From contig NZ_CP045737.1 of assembly GCF_009649075.1 (NCBI RefSeq), forward strand, positions 2,666,001 through 2,730,000: a DNA stretch of 64,000 nt. The letters are read 5' to 3'. The DNA is from Aeromicrobium yanjiei (GTDB lineage: Bacteria; Actinomycetota; Actinomycetes; Propionibacteriales; Nocardioidaceae). The translations under genes and the position numbers were made by a program. This document shows, one piece after another, positions 41,544 through 51,981 of this stretch. Every line of letters begins with the position of its first letter. Within the stretch, counting starts at the first letter, position 1. The notes under the pieces are model-generated. The model saw only the letters and a list, made by a program, of their open reading frames with translations. It had not been told where the DNA came from and ran no database searches.

Positions 41544-42790
41544 CGCAGCCTGCCCTCGACAACGGCCTCGACCGCGGCCTGCGAGGCGTCGGGGGTCGCG
41601 TCCTGCGTCACGTCAGCGGTCGGGGCCCACGTCTCGTCGATTGCCCGGCGGATCTGCGTCCAGGCAGGGGTCGCCGGGACGATCGCGCCGGTCTTGACCG
41701 CCGCGCGGGCGACGTCCCCCTGCGGGTAGGCGGCTGCGACCGCCTTGTCGTCGTACGTCGCGAGGCGGCTCGCGCCGTGCTGGGCCTGGGTCATCAGGGT
41801 CGTCAGCTGCTTGGGCGAGGTGAGGCACCGGATCGCGTCGTACGACCGGCTCGGCTGCGTGGCGTTCCGGGGGACGGCGAGGCCCACCCCGGCCAGTGGA
41901 GCGACGCTGGTGTCGGCGACGGTCGGGTACGCCGCAGCGACCATGTCGGCCGAGACCGATGCCACCGCCGGGTCGGCGATCGCGGACGCGGAGGCGAGCA
42001 GGAACCCCCCTCCGGGCGCCGCGAACGCCGACAGGGCGTCCTTGGACGGGCCCGGACCGACCTGGGCCTCGTGGTAGAGCTCGATGGTCGACGCGGCGGC
42101 GCGACCGGCGTCCCCGGACAGCGCGACCTCGGTGTCGTCCCGACCCTGGCCCGAGACGATCCGGCCGCCGGCACCGGCCACCAGCGCGTTGACCCACTCC
42201 GACAGCCCGCTGCCGTCGCGGTCCTGCACCTGGATGCTCACGCCGAGACGCTGGGCGCCCGCCACGAGGTCGTCCCAGCTGATGGGCTTGCCGGGGTCGA
42301 GCCCCGCGCGCTCGGCCACGTTGCCGCGGAACCACAGCACCTGCGGGTCGAGCAGCCAGGGCGCGACCACGAGCCGGTCGTCGTACGTCGCGGCGTCGAG
42401 CGCAGGCCGCGCGACGCCCTCGCTCAGCGGGCCGACCAGATCGTCCGGGACGGGCTCGAGGAAGCCGGCGGCGGCGAACTCCGCGGTGAACGACGAGTCC
42501 AGGCTCAGCAGGTCGATCGTGTCGTCGCCGGCGCGGAGCCGGCGCACCAGCAGGTCGTGCCGTGCCGTGACGTCGTCGGGCAGCTGCTCGACCTCGATCC
42601 GGTACGCGCCCTCGGCCTCGGCGTTGCACGTCGCCGCCAGCGCCGGCGCGTCCACCCGGTCGGGGCCGACGTGCCACGACAGTGTGGGCGCGTCGCCGGC
42701 CGGGGCCTCGGACGTACCGCACGACGCCAGGAGACAGGCCGTCATGACGGCAGCGGCGCACTGCGCGAAACGTGTCCCCTGTCCGTTCAC
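41540..42790 (-). CDS. ABC extracellular solute-binding lipoprotein
   Basis: A 416-residue family-1-like solute-binding lipoprotein, lipobox LASC near residue 24 (AVMTACLLASCGTS). The mature part has DLLSLDSSFTAEFAAAGFLEPV, PWLLDPQVLWFRGNVAERAGLD and GFLLASASAIADP, as in sugar-binding proteins of the CUT1 class. GTG 42790 is preferred to the open upstream frame because CACAGT ends six bases before it. First gene of a five-gene operon with two permeases, the degenerate ATPase and DUF2079. Confidence 0.85.
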   Translation of the reverse strand: MNGQGTRFAQCAAAVMTACLLASCGTSEAPAGDAPTLSWHVGPDRVDAPALAATCNAEAEGAYRIEVEQLPDDVTARHDLLVRRLRAGDDTIDLLSLDSSFTAEFAAAGFLEPVPDDLVGPLSEGVARPALDAATYDDRLVVAPWLLDPQVLWFRGNVAERAGLDPGKPISWDDLVAGAQRLGVSIQVQDRDGSGLSEWVNALVAGAGGRIVSGQGRDDTEVALSGDAGRAAASTIELYHEAQVGPGPSKDALSAFAAPGGGFLLASASAIADPAVASVSADMVAAAYPTVADTSVAPLAGVGLAVPRNATQPSRSYDAIRCLTSPKQLTTLMTQAQHGASRLATYDDKAVAAAYPQGDVARAAVKTGAIVPATPAWTQIRRAIDETWAPTADVTQDATPDASQAAVEAVVEGRLR

Positions 42791-42829
42791 GACGCCACTG
42801 TGCCACAAAGGGGGGCTCTCCCCCCGGCG

Positions 42830-44158
42830 TCAGAGCGTCAGGTCCTCCAGCATCTCGGTGACCAGCGCCGCGACCGGCGAGCGCTCGGACCGGGTCAGGG
42901 TCACATGGGCGAACAACGGGTGCCCCTTGAGCTTCTCGACGACCGCGACGACGCCGTCGTGGCGGCCGACCCGCAGGTTGTCGCGCTGGGCGACGTCGTG
43001 GGTCAGGACGACCTTGGAGTTGGCGCCGATGCGCGACAGCACCGTCAGCAGGACGTTGCGCTCGAGCGACTGGGCCTCGTCCACGATGACGTACGAGTCG
43101 TGCAGCGAGCGTCCCCGGATGTGCGTGAGCGGGAGCACCTCGAGCATCCCGCGGTCCAGGATCTCGTCGATGACCGCAGGGGACGTGACCGCGCCGAGCG
43201 TGTCGAAGACGGCCTGGCCCCAGGGGCCCATCTTCTCGGACTCGCTGCCGGGCAGGTAGCCGAGCTCCTGGCCCCCCACGGCGTACAGCGGCCGGAAGAT
43301 CACGACCTTCTTGTGCAGCCCGCGCTCCATCGTCGCCTCGAGGCCTGCGCACAGCGCGAGCGCGGACTTGCCGGTGCCGGCGCGGCCGCCGAGGGACACG
43401 ATGCCGATGTCGGGGTCAAGCAGGAGGTCCAGCGCGATCCGCTGCTCGGCCGAGCGCCCGTGGATGCCGAACGCATCGCGGTCGCCCCGGACCAGCTGGA
43501 CCGTCTTGTCCGCGGTGACCCGGCCGAGGCCGCTGCCCTTGTCGGACACCAGGACGAGGCCGGTGTGGCACGGCAGCTCACGCGCCTCGGGGAGGTCAAC
43601 CGTCCCTGAGTCGTACAGCGTGTCGAGGTCGAGGCTGTCGATCTCGAGCTCACGCATGCCGGTCCAGCCCGAGTCGAGCGCGAGCTCGGCGCGGTACTCC
43701 TCGGCGACCAGCCCGACGGCCGAGGCCTTGACCCGCATCGGCAGGTCCTTCGACACGATCGTGACGTCGAGGCCCTCGTTGGCCAGGTTGCGGGCGACGG
43801 ACAGGATGCGGGTGTCGTTGTCGCCGAGCCGGAAGCCGGACGGCAGCGAGGACGGGTCGGTGTGGTTGAGCTCGACGCGGATCGTGCCGCCCTCGTCGCC
43901 GATCGGCAGGGGGACGTCGAGCGTGCCGTGCTCGACCCGCAGGTCGTCGAGGAAGCGCAGGGCGCTGCGCGCGAAGTAGCCGAGCTCGGGATCGTGCCGC
44001 TTGCCCTCCAGCTCGGTGATGACGACGACGGGGATGACGACCTCGTGCTCGTGGAAACGGTTGACGGCGCCGGGGTCTGCCAGCAGGACGCTCGTGTCCA
44101 GGACGTACGTGCGGCGGGTGGAGCTCGGGCTCTTGCTCGTCGTGCGCGGTGCGGCCAC
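42830..44158 (-). CDS. PIN-PhoH-like ATPase
   Basis: A 442-residue fusion of an N-terminal PIN ribonuclease domain (residues ~18-150: [14 protein letters not shown] with the first catalytic Asp, [23 protein letters not shown]) and a C-terminal PhoH ATPase (Walker [14 protein letters not shown], Walker [12 protein letters not shown]). Mycobacterial homologues (PhoH2) unwind and cut RNA. GTG 44158 is supported by AGGAG six bases upstream. Confidence 0.92.
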   Translation of the reverse strand: MAAPRTTSKSPSSTRRTYVLDTSVLLADPGAVNRFHEHEVVIPVVVITELEGKRHDPELGYFARSALRFLDDLRVEHGTLDVPLPIGDEGGTIRVELNHTDPSSLPSGFRLGDNDTRILSVARNLANEGLDVTIVSKDLPMRVKASAVGLVAEEYRAELALDSGWTGMRELEIDSLDLDTLYDSGTVDLPEARELPCHTGLVLVSDKGSGLGRVTADKTVQLVRGDRDAFGIHGRSAEQRIALDLLLDPDIGIVSLGGRAGTGKSALALCAGLEATMERGLHKKVVIFRPLYAVGGQELGYLPGSESEKMGPWGQAVFDTLGAVTSPAVIDEILDRGMLEVLPLTHIRGRSLHDSYVIVDEAQSLERNVLLTVLSRIGANSKVVLTHDVAQRDNLRVGRHDGVVAVVEKLKGHPLFAHVTLTRSERSPVAALVTEMLEDLTL

Positions 44159-44215
44159 AGCTGTCTCCTCTGGCGGGGCCCGCGCGCGCCTGCGCCGGCC
44201 CCTACTCGTGGGTGG

Positions 44216-44243
44216 GGTATCCGGGCTCAAGCGCGAGCGTCAA
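44216..44243 (-). promoter_or_regulatory. candidate phoH-like promoter
   Basis: Minus strand: -35 TTGACG (44243-44238), 16-bp spacer, -10 GATACC (44221-44216), about 50 nt before the GTG, leaving room for the Shine-Dalgarno site. Confidence 0.4.
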
Positions 44244-44323
44244 CACATCTCGAACGCTAGGTCTGCGGGGCACCGATTCGCGGCACGACACGCTGAATCC
44301 CACATGACGTCCGCGTTAACGCT

Positions 44324-44446
44324 GACGAGTCACGCACGGCACGTGACGAGTCACGTACGGACGCTCGCGAGTCACCTACGGGATCCGTACGTGACTCGTC
44401 GGCGTCCGTGCGTGACTCGTCGGCGGTCGTGCGTGACTCGTCGGCG
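44324..44446. repeat. six-copy 21-bp-spaced inverted repeat array
   Basis: The 10-mer GACGAGTCAC starts at 44324 and 44345, with a variant CGCGAGTCAC at 44366; its complement GTGACTCGTC starts at 44391, 44412 and 44433. Spacing is exactly 21 bp within each half, and similarity extends through a fuller unit (CCGTGCGTGACTCGTCGGCG). The two triplets face each other around GGGATCC. Fills the 292-bp gap between uppS (ends 44452) and the phoH-like gene; the rest of the gap (44159-44323) holds only the candidate promoter. Confidence 0.92.
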
Positions 44447-44451
44447 GTGGG

Positions 44452-45213
44452 TCAGGCGCCGAAGCGGCGCTGGCGCAGGGCGTACGAGCGCATGGCCCGC
44501 AGGAAGTCGACGTGGCGGAAGGCCGGCCACAGGGCGTCGCAGAAGTAGAACTCCGAGTGGACGCTCTGCCACAGCAGGAAGCCGGACAGCCGCTGCTCCC
44601 CCGACGTACGGATCACGAGATCGGGATCGGGCTGCCCCTTGGTGTAGAGGTGCTCGGCGATGTCGTCGACGACCAGCGTCCCGGCGACCTCCTCGAGGGA
44701 GCGCCCCTTGGCGGCCTGGTCGAGCAGCAGCGAGCGCATCGCGTCGGTGAGCTCCTGGCGTCCGCCGTAGCCGACGCAGATGTTGACCCGCATGCCCTGC
44801 ACGCCGACGGTCGACTCGGCCAGATGCTTCATCCGAGCGGCCGACTCGGACGGCAGCAGGTCGAGGTTGCCGATGACGGAGATGGGCCAGCGCTGCTCGG
44901 CGGCGAGCCGCTCCATCAGCCCTTCGACGGCCTCGAGGATGCTCGCGAGCTCCTCGGGCGAGCGCTGCAGGTTGTCGGTCGACAGCACCCACAGCGTGAC
45001 GATCTCGACGCCCAGCTCGTCGCACCACTCGGCGAACTCCGCGATCTTGTTGGCACCCGCCTGGTAGCCGTCCTCGAACCGGCCGCCGGCCGACTTCGCC
45101 CAACGCCGGTTGCCGTCGACGATGGCTCCGACGTGGTGCGGGAGCTTGGCCGGATCGAGCTGTTTGGCGAGACGCCGTTCGTAAACGCCGTACGCGAGAT
45201 CGCTGACTCCCAT
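44452..45213 (-). CDS. (2Z)-prenyl diphosphate synthase (UPPS family)
   Basis: A 253-residue cis-prenyltransferase. HHVGAIVDGNRRWAKSAG carries the catalytic Asp and the DGNRRW form of the substrate motif (DGNGRW in most undecaprenyl synthases), which resembles the short-chain mycobacterial Rv1086 type; YTLWVLSTDN-like VTLWVLSTDNLQR, GYGGRQEL and PDLVIRTSGEQRLSGFLLWQ complete the family signature. It lengthens prenyl diphosphates for cell-wall lipid carriers. TACCCT six bases before ATG 45213 suggests a leaderless start. Confidence 0.9.
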   Translation of the reverse strand: MGVSDLAYGVYERRLAKQLDPAKLPHHVGAIVDGNRRWAKSAGGRFEDGYQAGANKIAEFAEWCDELGVEIVTLWVLSTDNLQRSPEELASILEAVEGLMERLAAEQRWPISVIGNLDLLPSESAARMKHLAESTVGVQGMRVNICVGYGGRQELTDAMRSLLLDQAAKGRSLEEVAGTLVVDDIAEHLYTKGQPDPDLVIRTSGEQRLSGFLLWQSVHSEFYFCDALWPAFRHVDFLRAMRSYALRQRRFGA

Positions 45214-45219
45214 GATCTG

Positions 45220-45225
45220 AGGGTA
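45220..45225 (-). promoter_or_regulatory. -10 box, leaderless prenyl transferase gene
   Basis: TACCCT on the minus strand, six bases before ATG 45213. Confidence 0.5.
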
Positions 45226-45277
45226 ACGCCCACCACATGTGGCACGGTCGCGCGGCGGTCGGCTTCCACCCGTGCAA

Positions 45278-45283
45278 TATTCT
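45278..45283 (+). promoter_or_regulatory. -10 box, leaderless hemolysin III gene
   Basis: TATTCT, six bases before ATG 45290; near-consensus and unusually AT-rich here. Confidence 0.6.
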
Positions 45284-45289
45284 TGATGC

Positions 45290-45991
45290 ATGGTCAACAT
45301 GGAGCACGAGAGCACCGTCCACGAGGCGAGCGACCGGCTCCGTGACACCGTCGACGACATCAAGCCGAAGCTGCGCGGATGGCTCCATGCGGTGACGCTC
45401 CCGCTGGCCTTCTTCGCCTTCATCGTGATGCTCGTGATCGCGGACGACATCCGCGTCCGTGCCGGTGTCGCGGTCTTCATGGTGAGCTCGATGATGCTGT
45501 TCGGCGTGAGCGCGGTCTACCACCGCGGCACGTGGTCCGATCGGGTCCGCGGCTTCTGGAAGCGCTTCGACCACGCCAACATCTTCTTGCTCATCGCTGG
45601 GTCCTACACGCCGTTCTCCCTGCTGCTGCTCAGCCGGCAGCACTGGATCATCATGCTGTCCCTCGTGTGGGGCGGGGCCCTGCTGGGCGTGGTGTTCAAG
45701 CTCTTCTGGATCGACGCGCCACGCTGGCTGTACGTCCCGCTGTACCTCCTGCTGGGCTGGGCAGCGGTGCTCTACTTCGACGAGTTCGTGGCGAACTCGT
45801 CCACGGCGGTCATGACGATGCTGGTCGGCGGCGGCGTCCTCTACACGCTGGGCGCGATCGTCTACGGCTTCAAGTGGCCCAACCCGTCACCGCGCTACTT
45901 CGGCTTCCACGAGGTCTTCCACGCGTTCACGATCGCGGCGTTCATCGTGCACTACATCGGCGTCAGCATGCTGGCGTACCAGCAGCGCTGA
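45290..45991 (+). CDS. hemolysin III / PAQR family membrane protein
   Basis: A 233-residue seven-helix protein of the TrhA/PAQR family. The three zinc-ligand His motifs are visible: SAVYHRGTW, RFDHANIFLLIAGSYTPF and the C-terminal FHEVFHAFTIAAF. Bacterial members influence membrane fluidity or lipid state; hemolysis is not generally their role. Stop lies nine bases before the third palindromic element. Confidence 0.9.
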   Translation: MVNMEHESTVHEASDRLRDTVDDIKPKLRGWLHAVTLPLAFFAFIVMLVIADDIRVRAGVAVFMVSSMMLFGVSAVYHRGTWSDRVRGFWKRFDHANIFLLIAGSYTPFSLLLLSRQHWIIMLSLVWGGALLGVVFKLFWIDAPRWLYVPLYLLLGWAAVLYFDEFVANSSTAVMTMLVGGGVLYTLGAIVYGFKWPNPSPRYFGFHEVFHAFTIAAFIVHYIGVSMLAYQQR

Positions 45992-46037
45992 CCCGTCGCC
46001 CCGCCCAGATTTGCGGAGTCCTGCACGGTTTCTTGGG

Positions 46038-48023
<1,986 letters not shown>

Positions 48024-48029
48024 ACGACC

Positions 48030-48035
48030 AGCCTA
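48030..48035 (-). promoter_or_regulatory. -10 box, leaderless DUF255 gene
   Basis: TAGGCT on the minus strand, six bases before ATG 48023. Confidence 0.5.
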
Positions 48036-48052
48036 GGCGCGCGGCCCGACGG

Positions 48053-48286
48053 TCAGCTGCGGTCGTGCGGGGTGGTGCGCTTGACGCCCGGGTCGGCGTC
48101 CTCGTCGTCCCAGGTCTCCAGCGCCTTCCTGCTGTGCTGCAGGAAGGACCGCGCGAGGATCGCGACGGCGATGCAGAGCAGGACCACGATCCCCAAGGCG
48201 ACCCATCCGGGCTTGACGTCGTTCGGGTCGAGCTGCTTGTCGTCGACCTTCGCCGCGAGATCGGCCAGGAACACGTAGGAACGCAT
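48053..48286 (-). CDS. small single-TM membrane protein
   Basis: A 77-residue protein with a polar N-terminus, one transmembrane helix (WVALGIVVLLCIAVAILARSF) and an acidic tail ending DPGVKRTTPHDRS. Similar small proteins occur beside DUF255 genes in actinobacteria, but no function is known. TAGGAT six bases before ATG 48286; the transcript may run into the DUF255 gene 29 bp downstream. Confidence 0.65.
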   Translation of the reverse strand: MRSYVFLADLAAKVDDKQLDPNDVKPGWVALGIVVLLCIAVAILARSFLQHSRKALETWDDEDADPGVKRTTPHDRS

Positions 48287-48292
48287 GCCTCC

Positions 48293-48298
48293 ATCCTA
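48293..48298 (-). promoter_or_regulatory. -10 box, leaderless small membrane protein gene
   Basis: TAGGAT on the minus strand, six bases before ATG 48286. Confidence 0.5.
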
Positions 48299-49114
48299 CG
48301 CGCCCGACCGAGCCTGCCTCTCGTACGTCCTCGGGGGCGTCCCCACGACTGCGGTGAACGCCCGGGTCAGGTGCGACTGGTCGGCGAAGCCGAGATCGAC
48401 CGCCAGCGCGGCCCAGTCGGTGGGTCCTGCGTGGGCCGCCGCCGCGGCGTCGAGCAGCCTGAATCGCTGGACGACCCACTTGGGCCCGATGCCGAGGTAC
48501 GCCGTGAACTGGCGCTGCAGTGTCCGCAGGCTCACGCCTGCCAGGTCCGCGAGCCGGTCGGCGCGCGTGATCGAGCGATCCACCTCCGCCCTGCGGACCA
48601 GGGCGTTGAGCTCGTCCGCGAGGGGATCGGGCTGCGCGCCGCAGGCGTCGAGGTGGGACTCGAGCGTTGCGGCCATCTCCTCGTCGCTCGCACCGGACCC
48701 GAGCAGGTCGGCGGCGACCGCGGAGTCGTCCGGACCGACCACGTCGCCGAGCGGCACGACCCTCCCGGCGACGACACCGAGATCCGCGCCGAGCACTGCT
48801 CTGAAGCTTGCAGGCCGGAACGTGGCACCGATGACGTGCCCGGTTCCTTCGAGCGTGCGCACGAACGGCTCCCGCGTGATGCCGTTGACCAGCAGCCGCG
48901 GCACGCCCTGCCAGGTCTCGGCGGTCACGTGCACGCACGGCTGCGGGATGACCTGCTGGTCGTACGGCTCAGGGCATTCCCACCGGGCGATCCAGACGTA
49001 CTCCACGAGGCGTGCCCACCGTTGCGACGGCGCGACCCGGGCCACGCTGAAGTGCTGCGCGGCGGCGGTCGGGCGCAGGATCGCGGCCTCTCCCCGCCCG
49101 TGCGGATCGGTCAT
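48296..49114 (-). CDS. AraC-family regulator with DUF6597-like sensor
   Basis: A 272-residue regulator. N-terminal domain (PSQRWARLVEYVWIARWE, QVIPQPCVHVT, GVPRLLVNGIT) is of the DUF6597 type; the C-terminal domain has two helix-turn-helix motifs (LADLAGVSLRTLQRQFTAYLGIGPKWVVQRFRL and LAVDLGFADQSHLTRAFTAVVGTPP). Divergent from a DUF3224 gene, which it likely controls. GACACcaGTGTC at the start codon (49115-49126) is a small palindrome that could be its binding site. Confidence 0.87.
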   Translation of the reverse strand: MTDPHGRGEAAILRPTAAAQHFSVARVAPSQRWARLVEYVWIARWECPEPYDQQVIPQPCVHVTAETWQGVPRLLVNGITREPFVRTLEGTGHVIGATFRPASFRAVLGADLGVVAGRVVPLGDVVGPDDSAVAADLLGSGASDEEMAATLESHLDACGAQPDPLADELNALVRRAEVDRSITRADRLADLAGVSLRTLQRQFTAYLGIGPKWVVQRFRLLDAAAAAHAGPTDWAALAVDLGFADQSHLTRAFTAVVGTPPRTYERQARSGA

Positions 49115-49160
49115 GACACCAGTGTCGCGTTTGTCCAAGCCTGGGCACAGCCCTCGTCCG

Positions 49161-49166
49161 TAGCGT
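49161..49166 (+). promoter_or_regulatory. -10 box, leaderless DUF3224 gene
   Basis: TAGCGT, seven bases before ATG 49174. Confidence 0.5.
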
Positions 49167-49173
49167 CGAGGGC

Positions 49174-49596
49174 ATGACCAGACAGCACACCACCACCGCC
49201 AGGTTCACCGTCACGGGATGGGACGAGCAGGTCGTCGTCGACATCGACGGCGACGGCAAGCAGCTCCCCCAGCGAGGGTTCACCCGAGCCGACGTCACCT
49301 ATGCGTACTCCGGCGCCATCGAGGGCACCGGGACGCTGACCTACCTCATCTCGTACCGACCGGGAGCGGCCCCTGTCGTCGGCTTCGAGCACTTCACCGG
49401 CTCGATCGACGGCCACGACGGGTCCCTGGTCCTGCAGCACGTGGGCGAGCACGACGCCGAGGCCGTGCGGGCGACCCTGCACGTGCTCGAGGGCCTGGGC
49501 ACGGGCGGCCTCGAGGGGCTGCGGGGCGAGGCCACCGTCGAGCTCGCGGGACACAGCGACGACGGCTACGAGATCTCGTTGGCGTACGACCTGTAG
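49174..49596 (+). CDS. DUF3224 family protein
   Basis: A 140-residue beta-barrel-like protein: TTTARFTVTGWDEQ, RADVTYAYSGAIEGTGTLTYLISY, FTGSIDGHDGSLVLQHVGEH and GLRGEATVELAGHSDDGYEISLAYDL are the DUF3224 blocks, an allene-oxide-cyclase-like barrel. Binds or converts an unknown small molecule; commonly paired with an AraC-type regulator as here. Confidence 0.82.
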   Translation: MTRQHTTTARFTVTGWDEQVVVDIDGDGKQLPQRGFTRADVTYAYSGAIEGTGTLTYLISYRPGAAPVVGFEHFTGSIDGHDGSLVLQHVGEHDAEAVRATLHVLEGLGTGGLEGLRGEATVELAGHSDDGYEISLAYDL

Positions 49597-49599
49597 CCG

Positions 49600-50538
49600 T
49601 CAGTCGGGTGGCTCGATCCCGTCCAGATCCGCGTCCGGCGGCCGTCCCGGCCGGGACACCGTCAGCACGGCCTCGACCACCGCCTCCTCGGACTCGAGCC
49701 GGCGCTCGAGCGCGCGCAGCCGGTCCGCCACGACGGACTCGCTGTCGTCGCCCACCAGGTCGACGCTCGCGACGAGGTAGACCCGGTGCGGGCCGACGAA
49801 CTCGACGTGCAGGTAGCCAACACTGGAGACCTCCGGCATCGAGACGATGCGTCGGCGGACCAGGTCGTCGATCTCCGGCGGCACCGCCATGCCGACCAGG
49901 AACCTGCGGTTGCGGTCGATCAGCACCCACGCGATCACCCCGAGCAGCACGCCGACCAGGATCGAGCCGATCGCGTCGAAGACCGGCGAGCCGGTCGCCT
50001 GGTGCAGCCCGATGCCGGTCGCGGCGATGACGATGCCGATCAGCGCCGCCGAGTCCTCCGCGAACACCGCGCGCAGCGTCGGGTCCGACGTCGACAGCGC
50101 GGTCTGCAGCACCGTCTGGTCGGCGGCAGCAGCGCCCCGGTGCACCTGGCGGTACGCCTGCAGGAACGACGTCCCCTCCAGCACGAACGAGACGCCCAGC
50201 ACGACGTACGCGATCGTGAAGCTGTCGTTGCCCTCCTCTGCCCCGAGCTCCTGGATGCCGTGGACGATCGAGACGGCCGCTCCGGCGACGAACAGCCCGA
50301 CGGCTGCGAACATCGACCAGACGTACGCCTCGCGGCCGTAGCCGTGCGGGTGGGTGTGGTCGGCGTGCCGGCGGGAGCGCCGATCGGCGATCACCAGGAA
50401 GACCTCGTTGCCGGTGTCGGCCCACGAGTGGGCCGACTCCGCGACCATCGACGCGGAGCCGGTCAGCACCGCCGCCGTCGTCTTGGCCAGCGCCACGAGG
50501 ACGTTGGCCGTGAACGCGACGACGACGGTGATGTTCAC
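49600..50538 (-). CDS. cation diffusion facilitator transporter
   Basis: A 312-residue CDF-family metal/H+ antiporter with six helices. Metal site residues appear in SAHSWADTGNE (His-x3-Asp, helix 2) and FAEDSAALIG (helix 5); THPHGYGREAYVWS is the loop typical of the family, and a cytoplasmic domain follows. Exports Zn2+, Fe2+, Mn2+ or a similar ion. GTG 50538 follows mca by four bases. Confidence 0.88.
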   Translation of the reverse strand: MNITVVVAFTANVLVALAKTTAAVLTGSASMVAESAHSWADTGNEVFLVIADRRSRRHADHTHPHGYGREAYVWSMFAAVGLFVAGAAVSIVHGIQELGAEEGNDSFTIAYVVLGVSFVLEGTSFLQAYRQVHRGAAAADQTVLQTALSTSDPTLRAVFAEDSAALIGIVIAATGIGLHQATGSPVFDAIGSILVGVLLGVIAWVLIDRNRRFLVGMAVPPEIDDLVRRRIVSMPEVSSVGYLHVEFVGPHRVYLVASVDLVGDDSESVVADRLRALERRLESEEAVVEAVLTVSRPGRPPDADLDGIEPPD

Positions 50539-50542
50539 ATCG

Positions 50543-51415
50543 TCAGCGCAATCCTGCGAAGAGGTCGGTCTCGGGGATCGACGTCTCGACCTTGGAGTCC
50601 ACGAGCTGATAGTCCTCGCTCGGCCAGGCCTCGGCCTGGATCTCGTGCGGCACCGCGAAGAACCAGCCGTCCGGGTCGATCTGCGTCGCGTGGGCGAGCA
50701 GGGCCGCGTCCCGGACCGGGAAGTACTCGGCGCACTCGACGCGTGTCGTGAGGCGGGCCTCGTCCTCGGGCTTGCGCTCCCAGTCCTTGAACCGCTCGGC
50801 GTAGGGGTTCTCCAGCCCGTGCGCCTCCATCGCCTTCGCGATCGCCTCCATGCGCTCCCAGCTCCAGCCGAGGTGGTAGTAGAGCTTGGAGACCTGCCAC
50901 GGCTCGCCGGCGTCGGGATAGCGCGTCGGATCGGCCGCAGCCTCGTACGCCTCGACGCTGATCTTGTGGCACATGATGTGGTCTGGGTGGGGGTAGCCGC
51001 CGTTCTCGTCGTACGTCGTCAGGACGTGCGGCTTGAACGAGCGGATCAGCCGGACGAGCGGCTCGGCGGCCTCCTCGACCGACTTCAGGCCGAAGCAGCC
51101 CTCGGGCAGCGGGGGCTTCGGATCGCCCTCGGGCCAGCCGGAGTCGACGAAGCCGAGCCAGTCCTGGGTGATGCCGAGGATCGACCGCGCCCGGTCCATC
51201 TCCTCGCGGCGGATCAATGTGATGAGCTCGGGGTTGTCCTCGATGCCGGGGTGCTTGAACTGCGGGTTGAGGATCGAGCCGCGCTCGCCGCCGGTGCAGG
51301 TCACCACATGGACGTCGACCCCCTCCGCGACGTACTTCGCGGTGGACGCCGCCCCCTTGCTCGACTCGTCGTCGGGATGGGCGTGCACGTGCATGAGGCG
51401 GAGCTTCTCGGCCAC
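50543..51415 (-). CDS. mca: mycothiol S-conjugate amidase
   Basis: A 290-residue LmbE-fold zinc amidase that cleaves mycothiol-toxin conjugates, releasing a mercapturic acid for export. Zinc ligands lie in HVHAHPDDES (His13, Asp16) and the HPDHIMCH motif; GGERGSILNPQFK and the C-terminal region distinguish it from MshB. GAAGGAGA three bases before GTG 51415 is the ribosome site. Its presence is strong evidence for a mycothiol-producing actinomycete. Confidence 0.94.
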   Translation of the reverse strand: MAEKLRLMHVHAHPDDESSKGAASTAKYVAEGVDVHVVTCTGGERGSILNPQFKHPGIEDNPELITLIRREEMDRARSILGITQDWLGFVDSGWPEGDPKPPLPEGCFGLKSVEEAAEPLVRLIRSFKPHVLTTYDENGGYPHPDHIMCHKISVEAYEAAADPTRYPDAGEPWQVSKLYYHLGWSWERMEAIAKAMEAHGLENPYAERFKDWERKPEDEARLTTRVECAEYFPVRDAALLAHATQIDPDGWFFAVPHEIQAEAWPSEDYQLVDSKVETSIPETDLFAGLR

Positions 51416-51525
51416 GGTTCTCCTTCAGAGGGCGTTCACAAATCCTTGCACCTGCGGCAACAACGTACGCGGGGTGGGTGTTCCTGACGCACCGGCCCGT
51501 GCGCACCGTGGTTGGGTCGGTTTGA

Positions 51526-51531
51526 GACAAT
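51526..51531 (+). promoter_or_regulatory. -10 box, DUF4307 gene
   Basis: GACAAT, seven bases before GTG 51539; supports GTG 51539 over the ATG at 51530. Confidence 0.4.
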
Positions 51532-51538
51532 GGCAGGC

Positions 51539-51913
51539 GTGACCGACCTCAGCTCTCGCTACGCGACCACCAAGCGCCCACGCTGGTTCTGGCCGGCAGT
51601 CGCAGCCGTCGGCATCACGATCGGCGTCGCGTTCGCGGCCTGGGTCGGCTTCCAGAAGGACCCCGTGACCGCGCGCCTCTGGGCGTACGACGTCGTCAAC
51701 GACTCCTCCGTCGTGGTGACGCTCGACGTGGTCCGGCCCGATCCCGTCGCGGTGCAGTGCACGGTCTACGCGCAGGCCGAGGACCACTCGATCGTCGGTG
51801 AGAAGACCATCGACCTGCCCGCCTCCGACAAGGAGGAGATGCGGGTGACCGCGGAGATCGAGACCGAGCGGCCGGCCGTCAACGGCGTCCTGAGAACGTG
51901 TGTGATTCGTTGA
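51539..51913 (+). CDS. DUF4307 membrane protein
   Basis: A 124-residue protein with one transmembrane helix (WPAVAAVGITIGVAFAAWVGF, after a basic RYATTKRPR stretch) and an extracytoplasmic beta domain with two Cys (VQCTVYAQ, RTCVIR). Matches the actinobacterial DUF4307 family, which regularly sits next to mca and greA. Function unknown. Confidence 0.85.
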   Translation: MTDLSSRYATTKRPRWFWPAVAAVGITIGVAFAAWVGFQKDPVTARLWAYDVVNDSSVVVTLDVVRPDPVAVQCTVYAQAEDHSIVGEKTIDLPASDKEEMRVTAEIETERPAVNGVLRTCVIR

Positions 51914-51936
51914 TTGAGTGCTAGCCTTGCAAGTTC

Positions 51937-51958
51937 ACCCCAGGCGATGGCCTGGGGT
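51937..51958 (+). promoter_or_regulatory. hairpin in the greA leader
   Basis: Perfect nine-base arms ACCCCAGGC and GCCTGGGGT with a GATG loop, between DUF4307 and greA. No T run follows. It could attenuate read-through or shape the greA leader. Confidence 0.45.
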
Positions 51959-51981
51959 GCAGCACGTAAAGGAGCACTCGC

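Noticed and set aside
44324-44446. CRISPR array
   Set aside because: The units are in opposite orientations, the 21-bp period leaves no room for spacers, and no cas genes are present.
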